Source of the DNA: DATGSF01 sp035302865
GTDB lineage: Bacteria; Bacteroidota; Bacteroidia; Chitinophagales; Chitinophagaceae
NCBI GenBank assembly: GCA_035302865.1
Contig: DATGSF010000196.1
Location: forward strand, 1 to 5,604
DNA: 5,604 nt
Reading direction: 5' to 3'
Every line of letters begins with the position of its first letter. Positions within the stretch are counted from its first letter, which is position 1. The position numbers and the translations under genes are program-made. The notes under the pieces were generated by a model. That model was not told the DNA's origin. It searched no databases and saw only the letters and a program-made list of their open reading frames with translations. Shown here piece after piece: positions 1 to 5,604 of this stretch.

Positions 1-1
1 T

Positions 2-1174
2 ATGGCCATACAGGCAAGAAAGGAGCAGTTTAAAGGAATGATAGTTCCTGAAGAAAATGCAAGAGAAGCGGCTTTAGTAAATAACTTAGAGGTGTTTTCT
101 TGTAAAAACCTAAATGAAGTCATTGAGGTTTTAGAAAAAAAGAGCAGTAAAAAACCTTTAAAAATAGATACAAGAGAAGAATTTTTTACTGCTTTAGATG
201 ATTTTGAATTTGATTTTAATGAGGTAAAAGGTCAAGAAAATATTAAAAGAGCTTTAGAAATAGCAGCTGCCGGTGGACATAACGCTATACTTATTGGACC
301 ACCAGGTGCTGGAAAAACAATGCTTGCTAAACGCTTGCCTTCTATTTTACCACCACTGACTCTGCAAGAAGCTTTAGAAAGTACAAAAATTCATTCTGTG
401 GCTGGGAGATTGCAAAAGAATTCAAGTTTATTGTCAGCTCGTCCTTTCCGTTCTCCACATCATACAGTTTCTGATGTTGCATTGGTTGGAGGAGGAGGAT
501 TTCCACAGCCGGGAGAAATATCTTTAGCACACAATGGAGTCTTGTTCTTAGATGAACTTCCTGAATTTAAAAGAACAGTTTTAGAGGTTATGCGACAACC
601 TATGGAAGAGCGTAGGGTTACTATTAGTAGAGCTAGGATTAGTGTGGATTATCCTGCGAATTTCATGTTAATTGCTTCAATGAATCCTTGTCCTTGTGGT
701 TTTTTTAATCATCCCGATAAGGAATGTACCTGTTCTCCAATTATAGTACAAAGATATTTGAATAAGGTTTCTGGACCTTTATTAGATAGAATAGATTTAC
801 ATGTGGAAGTGACGCCGGTGCCATTTAATGAATTAAGTAGTGCTGAGCAAGGGGAAAGCAGTCAGGAAATACGTGAACGTGTTATGCAAGCAAGAAAAAT
901 ACAAGAAAAAAGATTTGAAGAAAATCCCAATATCTTTGCTAATGCAATGATGGGAAGTAAACAAATTCAGGAATTCTGTATTTTGGATAATATAAGCAGT
1001 CAGTTACTGAAAAAAGCAATGGAACGCTTAAATTTATCAGCTAGAGCCTATGATAGAATTTTAAAAGTTTCAAGAACAATTGCAGATTTGGAAGGAAAGG
1101 GAAATATATCTGCTGAGCATGTAGCGGAAGCAATACAATATCGAAGTTTGGATAGAGAAAATTGGGCAGGTTAA
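2..1174 (+). CDS. comM: ComM/YifB-family Mg-chelatase-like AAA+ ATPase, 5' end cut by window edge
   Basis: This is a hexameric AAA+ helicase-like ATPase of the ComM/YifB family. In naturally transformable bacteria ComM promotes branch migration during integration of incoming DNA. The visible 390 residues show Walker A GPPGAGKT (99-106), Walker B VLFLDE (180-185), sensor-1 Asn in SMNPC (228), a four-Cys cluster CPCG...CTC (230-245), the arginine-finger region LLDRIDLHVEV (260-270), and a C-terminal helical domain with sensor-2 Arg in LSARAYDRILK (345-355). The Mg-chelatase AAA core is roughly 70-275 and the Mg_chelatase_C domain roughly 285-380. Family members are about 500-510 residues, so about 120 N-terminal residues (the Lon-like fold) lie left of the window. 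The Met at base 2 aligns inside the usual IAIQA..E.FKG..VP segment and is not the start. The frame is intact and ends in TAA. Family assignment is certain; a role in transformation in this organism is inferred. Confidence 0.95.
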   Translation: MAIQARKEQFKGMIVPEENAREAALVNNLEVFSCKNLNEVIEVLEKKSSKKPLKIDTREEFFTALDDFEFDFNEVKGQENIKRALEIAAAGGHNAILIGPPGAGKTMLAKRLPSILPPLTLQEALESTKIHSVAGRLQKNSSLLSARPFRSPHHTVSDVALVGGGGFPQPGEISLAHNGVLFLDELPEFKRTVLEVMRQPMEERRVTISRARISVDYPANFMLIASMNPCPCGFFNHPDKECTCSPIIVQRYLNKVSGPLLDRIDLHVEVTPVPFNELSSAEQGESSQEIRERVMQARKIQEKRFEENPNIFANAMMGSKQIQEFCILDNISSQLLKKAMERLNLSARAYDRILKVSRTIADLEGKGNISAEHVAEAIQYRSLDRENWAG

Positions 1175-1224
1175 AACCATAGAATAAAATTTAAGGTATT
1201 TATGGAGATTCATATAGAAAATTC

Positions 1225-1232
1225 TATTTTTG
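1225..1232 (+). promoter_or_regulatory. Candidate -7 box (TATTTTTG) of the DUF5683-ruvX unit
   Basis: TATTTTTG matches the Bacteroidota -7 consensus TAnnTTTG exactly and ends 4 bases before the ATG at 1237. Initiation normally falls a few bases after the box, so the transcript would start at or next to the start codon. The mRNA would be leaderless or nearly so. No good TTG -33 element is visible at the right distance, which weakens the call. A 6-bp inverted repeat, ATAGAA-AA-TTCTAT (1214-1227), overlaps the box; in DNA this AT-rich it may be chance. Confidence 0.45.
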
Positions 1233-1236
1233 CGCT

Positions 1237-1938
1237 ATGAATATTTTTAAAATAGCAGTATTATTTCTTAGCTTTTTTTGCATGTTTATGTGTTCACCAC
1301 AAATACATGCACAAGATAAGGAGCAAATAAGAGAAAAGGATGAAACTGTGGAAGCAGAAGAGCCTCCTCCAAATATTCCATTCTCTGAAAATGCTGTTTT
1401 AAATAGTTTAGATACTCTTATTTTGAGTAAAGACTCCTCAACTCATGAAGAAGTACTTTCAGAAGAAAATAACATTGCAAAACAAGAAGAATTTTCTTAT
1501 AATAGTTTGAACCCCAAAAGGGTAGCTTTTTATTCTGCTTTAATTCCAGGAATGGGACAGTTTAAAAATAAACAATATTGGAAAATGCCTATTGTTTATG
1601 TGGGTCTTGGAGTAGCTACGTATTTTGTAATTGATAATCAGAAAGAATATAATTACTATAGACAAATTTATGCAGGACGGCTGAGCAATAAAGCGGAGGC
1701 TTTTGAGGAGATGCCAGAATATAGCATGGAAACCTTACGTAGGGCAAGAGATTTTTATAGAAGAAATATGGAGATTTCAGTAATTCTTGGAGTAGTAGCT
1801 TACGGTGTGCAAATTTTGGATGCATTGATTTTTGCCCATCTAAAGGATTTTGATATATCAGATGATTTAAGCTTTCGTATTAAAAGCAGTAATCTGAATC
1901 AAAAAGGTATTGGATTGGGAATAGCCTTAAGTTTTTAA
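1237..1938 (+). CDS. DUF5683 domain-containing membrane protein, function unknown
   Basis: This is a 233-residue exported or membrane protein of the Bacteroidota-specific DUF5683 family, whose function is not established. Residues 1-25 form a signal peptide: a hydrophobic core follows the Lys at residue 5, with likely cleavage after QIHA before QDKE. Residues 26-90 are acidic, Glu/Ser-rich and probably disordered. The conserved domain begins at LNPKRVAFYSALIPGMGQ (91-108), with the diagnostic PGMGQFKNKQYWK motif (104-116). A hydrophobic segment (118-133), a Tyr/Arg-rich amphipathic stretch (135-178) and a second hydrophobic segment (179-201) follow. The ATG at 1237 is chosen because the signal peptide begins directly there. 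The stop is one base before ruvX, so the two are almost certainly cotranscribed. Relatives often sit beside housekeeping genes, for example near parB and dapB in other Bacteroidota (from memory), which gives little clue to the role here. Confidence 0.88.
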   Translation: MNIFKIAVLFLSFFCMFMCSPQIHAQDKEQIREKDETVEAEEPPPNIPFSENAVLNSLDTLILSKDSSTHEEVLSEENNIAKQEEFSYNSLNPKRVAFYSALIPGMGQFKNKQYWKMPIVYVGLGVATYFVIDNQKEYNYYRQIYAGRLSNKAEAFEEMPEYSMETLRRARDFYRRNMEISVILGVVAYGVQILDALIFAHLKDFDISDDLSFRIKSSNLNQKGIGLGIALSF

Positions 1939-1939
1939 T

Positions 1940-2350
1940 ATGCGTTTATTAGCCATTGATTACGGAAAAAAAAGATGTGGAATAGCAGTTTCTGACCCAT
2001 TGCAAATAATTGCTAATGCATTGACTACAGTATCTTCAGATGAGTTAATTCCTTTTTTAAATAATTATTTCAAACAAGAACAAGTTTCTACCATAGTTTT
2101 AGGATATCCATTAGGATTAGATAATCAAGCTACAGATAGTACTGCTAAAGTGGAAAAACTTTATTTAAGATTGAAAAGACTGTATGCTGATAAAGAGATC
2201 GTGTATTGGGATGAACGTTATACTTCAAAGATGGCACAGCAAGCATTGATACAGTCGGGTATGCGTAAATCAAAAAGAAGACAAAAGCATATAATTGATG
2301 AAGTAAGTGCTACAATTATTTTACAAGAGTATATGGAAAGTAGAAAATAG
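1940..2350 (+). CDS. ruvX: RuvX/YqgF-family putative Holliday junction resolvase / pre-16S rRNA nuclease
   Basis: This small RNase H-fold nuclease is essential or near-essential in many bacteria. It is described both as a Holliday-junction resolvase and as a factor in 16S rRNA 5'-end maturation. At 136 residues it is full length. Visible motifs are AIDYGKKRCGIAVSD (5-19, with catalytic Asp7), the TIVLGYPLGLDN strand-turn (51-62), WDERYTS (90-96, with Asp91 and Glu92) and the C-terminal KHIIDEVSATIILQEYM (116-132, with Asp120), so the expected acidic residues are present. The ATG at 1940 starts one base after the DUF5683 stop codon, indicating translational coupling and a shared transcript. 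The downstream neighbour is convergent and separated by a hairpin, so ruvX ends this operon. The family assignment is secure; which of the two biochemical roles dominates cannot be read from sequence. Confidence 0.95.
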   Translation: MRLLAIDYGKKRCGIAVSDPLQIIANALTTVSSDELIPFLNNYFKQEQVSTIVLGYPLGLDNQATDSTAKVEKLYLRLKRLYADKEIVYWDERYTSKMAQQALIQSGMRKSKRRQKHIIDEVSATIILQEYMESRK

Positions 2351-2365
2351 AAATTCTTTATATTT

Positions 2366-2421
2366 AAAAATAGCTACTTTGAAATAAGAAATTCAATTTG
2401 ATTTTTTTACTTCAAAGTAGC
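2366..2421 (-). terminator. Hairpin terminator between convergent ruvX and the cotH-like gene
   Basis: Arms 2373-2387 (GCTACTTTGAAATAA) and 2407-2421 (TTACTTCAAAGTAGC) pair over 15 positions with one mismatch, including 11 consecutive perfect pairs at the base. The loop is 19 nt. On the minus strand the stem is followed after two bases by a U5 run (the A5 at 2366-2370), as in an intrinsic terminator. On the plus strand no U-run follows. It should therefore end the minus-strand CotH transcript well, and may act more weakly as a terminator or 3' end for ruvX. Confidence 0.75.
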
Positions 2422-2448
2422 CATAAATATGTTTAATAATTACTTGAT

Positions 2449-3672
2449 CTAGAAACTATTAACATAGGTATTTATATAATGAGTACGCGCATCTAACCAG
2501 CTAAGTACTCTTTGTAAATCCTCATCTGCATTTTGCGAAGAATTTCGTTCACCCCATTTTTCGTGATCAGCTTTATAAGCTTGTCTTACAATTAGGGAAT
2601 AATCACGTACATGACCTACTAAATCCTCATATTTATTATTTCTAAACCAATTCCATCTTTCTTTAAATAATTCTTGTATATGAGGGTCTTCCATGATTTT
2701 GGAGAAAAATCTCGTGCCAGGTAAGCTATTATTATCATATAAAAGATCGTAAGAAGCCGTGTGTAAGTCATAGTGGGTTCCCCCTTCTTCGTAACCATAA
2801 GCCCAATCAAAATCCCAGATAATGCCCATTCTGTATTTTCCGTTTTCAAGTTTGTTTATATATGTACTTTTCGGATGATTAATTTCTCTATTTGCTGTGA
2901 GTTGATAAACAATCATATAATCCACGAAGGCAGTATCATCAAAATAATCTAAATAATTATTATTAGGAAAAGAAGCGTTATAAACCAATGCTTCAAATTC
3001 TTCGAAATCTTCTTTGATTTCTTGAAATAGTGAAGCGTTCATGTTTTCAGTTTTGGGATATTTAACCATAACAGGAAGATCGAATTTGTCGGATTTGAAT
3101 TGCCAATCTTCATCAAAGTAAGCATCTAATTCTAATAAAACTCCATTATTTCCTAGGTTTATTCTCCCGCTACTTACTTGTTTGTGTTCTGTGAAAACAT
3201 ACAATCCCTGATATTCATTATTAATAGTAAGCTCCACCGGAATTATTGTGTTTGTATATGGGATGTCTAACATTTCAGCAGCTTTAAAAGGGATTGAATT
3301 ATAAAGCATAGTCCCATCTAAATACTCGGCTAAAAGAATCCAAGTTTTATAAGATTCCAATCCAAATAAAGGTTCTTTAGAATCTAATTTAAGCTTATAG
3401 GGTTTTTTTGGAAAACTCCATGTGGAATTACCTCTACCTCGAATTCCTGTAGTGCCTTCATAATCCTCATAAAAAGTCTTTCCATCAATATTGATGGAAG
3501 CATTAATATATTCTGCTTTTGTATTAATATCTTTATTTTTCTCTGTTGCAATGTAAATATGTGGTAAAGTGCTTTCAGGATCGGGTTGTGGATTTGGAGA
3601 TTTATCTCTTTTACATGCTGTAGCAAACATACCTATAGTTATTAAAGAGATAAACCATTTTGATTTAAACAT
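2449..3672 (-). CDS. CotH kinase family lipoprotein
   Basis: This is a predicted envelope lipoprotein of 407 residues with a CotH kinase-like domain. Bacillus CotH is an atypical protein kinase that phosphorylates spore coat proteins; homologues in non-spore-forming Bacteroidota have no established substrate. Residues 1-19 are a signal sequence, and the lipobox-like FATAC gives a lipidated Cys20. A Pro-rich linker follows (25-37). Core motifs are GIRGRGNSTW (76-85), PKKPYKLKL (88-96), LFGL (102-105), the NREINHPKSTYINK segment (261-274) and IIWDFDWAYG (284-293), whose Asp287 and Asp289 are candidate metal-binding residues. The start is the ATG at 3672. A longer TTG start at 3711 is rejected because it lies inside the -7 promoter box and would put a Lys-rich stretch before the signal peptide. 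The gene is monocistronic between its own promoter and a terminator. Kinase activity is inferred from family only. Confidence 0.9.
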   Translation of the reverse strand: MFKSKWFISLITIGMFATACKRDKSPNPQPDPESTLPHIYIATEKNKDINTKAEYINASINIDGKTFYEDYEGTTGIRGRGNSTWSFPKKPYKLKLDSKEPLFGLESYKTWILLAEYLDGTMLYNSIPFKAAEMLDIPYTNTIIPVELTINNEYQGLYVFTEHKQVSSGRINLGNNGVLLELDAYFDEDWQFKSDKFDLPVMVKYPKTENMNASLFQEIKEDFEEFEALVYNASFPNNNYLDYFDDTAFVDYMIVYQLTANREINHPKSTYINKLENGKYRMGIIWDFDWAYGYEEGGTHYDLHTASYDLLYDNNSLPGTRFFSKIMEDPHIQELFKERWNWFRNNKYEDLVGHVRDYSLIVRQAYKADHEKWGERNSSQNADEDLQRVLSWLDARTHYINTYVNSF

Positions 3673-3708
3673 GATTTTTTTAGTTTTTAATTTAATAATA
3701 ATAAAAAT

Positions 3709-3739
3709 CAAAGTTATTAATTTAAAGATGTAAATCCAA
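3709..3739 (-). promoter_or_regulatory. Bacteroidota-type promoter of the CotH-like lipoprotein gene
   Basis: Read on the minus strand there is a TTG (-33 element, 3739-3737), a 20-base spacer, and TAACTTTG (3716-3709), an exact match to the TAnnTTTG -7 box. The arrangement and spacing match the promoter pattern used by the primary sigma factor of Bacteroidota. Initiation would be expected near 3703, giving a leader of about 30 nt. That leader is AT-rich with an A-rich stretch just before the ATG at 3672, and has no Shine-Dalgarno sequence, as is usual in the phylum. Confidence 0.7.
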
Positions 3740-3771
3740 GGAAAAATGATAAGTATTAAAGGATTACGTAT

Positions 3772-4830
3772 TTAAGCACTTATACTTTTATCTTTTTTTC
3801 CTTTAATAAAAATCAAGAATAGGAGGTAACTTAAAACCATAAATAGGGTTACAAATAATAACCATTTAGGTATAAATACCATTCTTATAGAGAAATAATA
3901 AGCATAGGCTTGTAAGAATAATAAAATTTCACTGAGTATGCTTAGAAAAAAGAAAGCCCAAAGTCCTATTTTACTTAATTTGTTTTTATGAATACTAATC
4001 TGTTGCATATTTAACAAATAGGCAATCATAAAGAAACTTAACATACATAAAAAAATCAGATGTAGATAACCTATTACCAATGGTCTCAAACTAAATGCTA
4101 CTAATGCTAAATTCGGATTTAAAGAAAAAGCTTGTAATACCGTTTTGGCAACAAAAGAAAGGAAGGCAATTCCCCAAAAAGCTTTCTGTAAAGTATTTAA
4201 TTTACTACTGATTCTTTTATTATGAATCCAAATTTCCTTTAAGAATAAAAATAGAGCTATAAGTTGTGTTAGTACAGCAAAATATGCACATATATATACC
4301 CAAGCATCTTTTAAGTATCCAATTAAAGAAAGTGCATAGCCAGGAATGATTCCTATAGTAAGCAAAAAGTAGATGTATTTGTGATTTTTTGTATAATGAA
4401 CAATATTTTTTTGCTTTAGCCAATGAAGAAATAAAGCAAAGGTGAACCAACCATTATACTGAAAGTGTAAATAATAATATAAGGCGCCTCTTGTTACTAG
4501 TGGAGTAGAAGGTCCTTTTATAGAGAAGTATGCTAGGAAATAAGGACCAAGTGAAGAAATAATAAAAAGTATTACCGATGAAATAGCGAAATATTTAACG
4601 GTTTTTGAAATATTCTGCTCTTTGGAAATATCTTTAATAAAAATTATGGAAAAAAAATAAAAAACAAATTGTGCTAGGGTAGAAAAAATAATGGACCATA
4701 AAAAATAACCCTTTATACTGAAAGTAATAAGCATTCCCCAAGCGGCAATTTGCATCAACCAGAAATAGATACAATAAGCAGGTTTTTTACTTTTATGTTT
4801 AGGAAGTAAAAAATAAATAAATGCTGTTAT
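3772..4830 (-). CDS. Polytopic integral membrane protein of unknown function, N-terminally truncated
   Basis: The protein is very hydrophobic with about nine to ten membrane helices. Numbering from the TTG at 4854 (360 residues), approximate spans are 28-48, 50-74, 88-111, 124-146, 158-180, 184-206, 224-243, 254-280, 294-318 and 330-350; the basic tail is KGKKDKSISA. Polar or His residues inside helices stand out: YYYLHFQYNGWF (126-137, His130) and GYLHLIF (262-268, His265). Such residues could bind a metal or haem, but this is not shown. It resembles, from memory, an uncharacterised Bacteroidota family whose members begin with an extra His-containing helix region that is missing here. No convincing start exists: no ATG occurs before 4755, which lies inside the first helix, and the only earlier candidate, TTG 4854, lies within nosD sequence. 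The frame stays open upstream to the stop at 4942-4944, but residues 1-8 and upstream are antisense nosD. I regard the 5' end as lost at about 4815-4835. Confidence 0.7.
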   Translation of the reverse strand: MTAFIYFLLPKHKSKKPAYCIYFWLMQIAAWGMLITFSIKGYFLWSIIFSTLAQFVFYFFSIIFIKDISKEQNISKTVKYFAISSVILFIISSLGPYFLAYFSIKGPSTPLVTRGALYYYLHFQYNGWFTFALFLHWLKQKNIVHYTKNHKYIYFLLTIGIIPGYALSLIGYLKDAWVYICAYFAVLTQLIALFLFLKEIWIHNKRISSKLNTLQKAFWGIAFLSFVAKTVLQAFSLNPNLALVAFSLRPLVIGYLHLIFLCMLSFFMIAYLLNMQQISIHKNKLSKIGLWAFFFLSILSEILLFLQAYAYYFSIRMVFIPKWLLFVTLFMVLSYLLFLIFIKGKKDKSISA

Positions 4831-4835
4831 TTTTT
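4815..4835. other. Breakpoint joining two 5'-truncated divergent genes
   Basis: Left of this point the minus-strand frame encodes plausible membrane-protein sequence (ITAFIYFLLPKHK, 4797-4830). Right of it the plus-strand frame encodes nosD-like sequence (FSNSGSSNFND, 4832-4864). The two coding regions touch or overlap by at most a few codons, so there is no room for a start codon, promoter or leader for either gene. The exact base cannot be fixed without aligned intact relatives. Confidence 0.6.
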
Positions 4836-5604
4836 CCAATTCAGGAAGTTCCAACTTTAATGATATTGCTGCTCTAAAAATTAAAGAAGCAAAACACGTA
4901 AGAATAGAAGACTGTAGATTTAAAAATAATTTCTTTGGGATTCATACAATAAACTCCACTAATGTAATATATAAGAATAATGTTTTGGAATCTGGTGAAG
5001 TTGAAGGAAAGCCTGCAGCAAATGGAATTCATTGTTGGAAGTCAGATTCTTTACTTATTGAAAATAATATAGTAGAAGGACATAGAGATGGGATTTATTT
5101 GGAATTTGTGAAAAATTCAAAAATTGTAAATAACCAAAGTATTAATAACAGTCGTTATGGCATGCATTTTATGTTTGCGCATGATAATCTATTCCAACAT
5201 AATTTATTTGACCTTAATGGAGCCGGAGTTGCTGTAATGTACAGTAAGAGAGTGGAAATGCGAGAAAATGTATTTACCCGCAGTTGGGGTAATGCTGCAT
5301 ATGGAGTTCTATTAAAAGAAATGGATGATAGTAAAATTATTGCTAATTATTTTAGCAATAATACTCTTGCAATATATGGTGATGGTGCTAATAGAGTTGA
5401 AATTTATAATAATGAATTTAGTAATAATGGTTGGGCCATCAATATGAATGCCAGTAGCGTGGATGCAATCATTTCAGAAAATAATTTTATAGGTAATACT
5501 TTCGATTTAGCAACGAATGGAAACCTGAAAATGAAATCATTAGATGGTAATTTTTGGGAAAGTATGAAGGTTATGACTTAGATAGAGATGGCGTAGGAGA
5601 TGTG
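4817..5604 (+). pseudogene. nosD: NosD (nitrous oxide reductase maturation) gene fragment, 5'-truncated and frameshifted
   Basis: NosD is a periplasmic right-handed beta-helix protein that works with the ABC transporter NosFY, and with NosL, in assembling the copper-sulfide site of N2O reductase. The frame is open from 4817, after a TAA at 4814-4816. Family features appear in order: NSGSSNFNDIAALKI (4838-4882), FFGIH (4931-4945), NGIHCWKSDS, GHRDGIYLEF, RYGMHFMFAHDN, GAGVAVMYSKRVEMRENVF, AAYGVLLKEM, NGWAINMNASS and NTFDLATNG, each one turn of the beta-helix. The signal peptide and the first helical turns, roughly 100 or more residues, are absent. The TTG at 4985 is internal to the conserved region and not a real start. 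Near 5558-5562 the frame shifts: it would stop at 5579-5581, but the family motif KYEGYDLDRDGVGDV continues in the next frame to the window edge. The remaining C-terminus lies outside. Either the gene is dead or the region has assembly or base errors. Confidence 0.85.
5558..5562 (+). other. Apparent one-base deletion (frameshift) in nosD
   Basis: The reading GGT AAT TTT TGG GAA AGT ATG runs to a TAG at 5579-5581. Adding a single A to the GAAAG at 5558-5562 gives GNFWEKYEGYDLDRDGVGDV, the expected NosD continuation, open to the last base of the window. The site is a short A run, where loss of one base could be mutation or sequencing error. Confidence 0.8.

Noticed and set aside
342..530. Minus-strand open frame of 62 codons inside comM
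   Set aside because: It is antisense to the conserved AAA+ core with no recognisable features. Similar antisense frames at 1616-1825, 2619-2849, 3384-3626 and 4220-4450 overlap well-supported genes and are chance openings.
687..738. Four-Cys cluster in ComM as an unusual zinc site
   Set aside because: The CPCG...CxC cluster is a normal feature of the ComM/YifB family.
1177..1205. Hairpin CCATAGAATA / TATTTATGG after comM as a terminator
   Set aside because: The stem is AT-rich with a bulge and no U-run follows on the plus strand. It is too weak to call in such AT-rich DNA.
2099..2125. RuvX motif GYPLGLDN in place of the GLP form seen in E. coli
   Set aside because: A Tyr-Pro version is an ordinary variant, and the catalytic acids are all present, so it is not a sign of inactivation.
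3673..3711. Longer form of the CotH-like protein starting at TTG 3711
   Set aside because: The TTG is part of the -7 promoter box TAACTTTG, and the extra 13 residues would precede a complete lipoprotein signal peptide.
4831..4941. N-terminal extension of the membrane protein upstream of residue 9
   Set aside because: It is the antisense of nosD coding sequence, has no ATG, and shows no membrane-helix pattern continuous with the rest of the protein.
4985..5581. A complete small 198-residue gene starting at TTG 4985
   Set aside because: NosD-like sequence continues in the same frame upstream to about 4817 and, after a one-base shift, downstream to the window edge. The start and stop are therefore artefacts of truncation and frameshift.

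Overview
The window looks like chromosomal DNA from a member of the Bacteroidota (Bacteroidetes). The base composition is strongly AT-rich. There are no clear Shine-Dalgarno sequences. Candidate promoters follow the Bacteroidota TTG-N20-TAnnTTTG pattern. Two gene products, a DUF5683 protein and a CotH-kinase lipoprotein, are also characteristic of the phylum. The order or genus cannot be told from this stretch.

Left part (1-2350, + strand): the 3' three quarters of a comM/yifB-type Mg-chelatase-like AAA+ ATPase gene run in from the left edge. A short gap with a candidate promoter follows, then a DUF5683 membrane protein gene and, one base later, ruvX/yqgF. ComM (natural transformation) and RuvX (Holliday-junction or rRNA processing) are both nucleic-acid housekeeping functions. 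Middle (2351-3772): a hairpin terminator separates ruvX from a convergent minus-strand gene for a lipoprotein of the CotH kinase family, which has its own well-formed promoter.

Right part (3772-5604): a minus-strand gene for a polytopic membrane protein meets, head to head, a plus-strand nosD reading frame (the periplasmic NosD factor for nitrous oxide reductase maturation). Both genes lack their natural N-terminal ends and no intergenic DNA separates them. The nosD frame is recognisable from about 4817-4835, and the membrane-protein frame reads antisense into it. Near the right edge nosD also carries an apparent one-base deletion (5558-5562), after which the family motif YEGYDLDRDGVGDV continues in another frame. 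The likeliest readings are a rearrangement breakpoint with gene decay, or an inverted chimera plus base error in the assembly.

No RNA gene, CRISPR array, insertion sequence or clear new defence or metabolic system was found. The most interesting place is the breakpoint at about 4815-4835. A second point of interest is a poorly known membrane protein family lying beside a nos gene.
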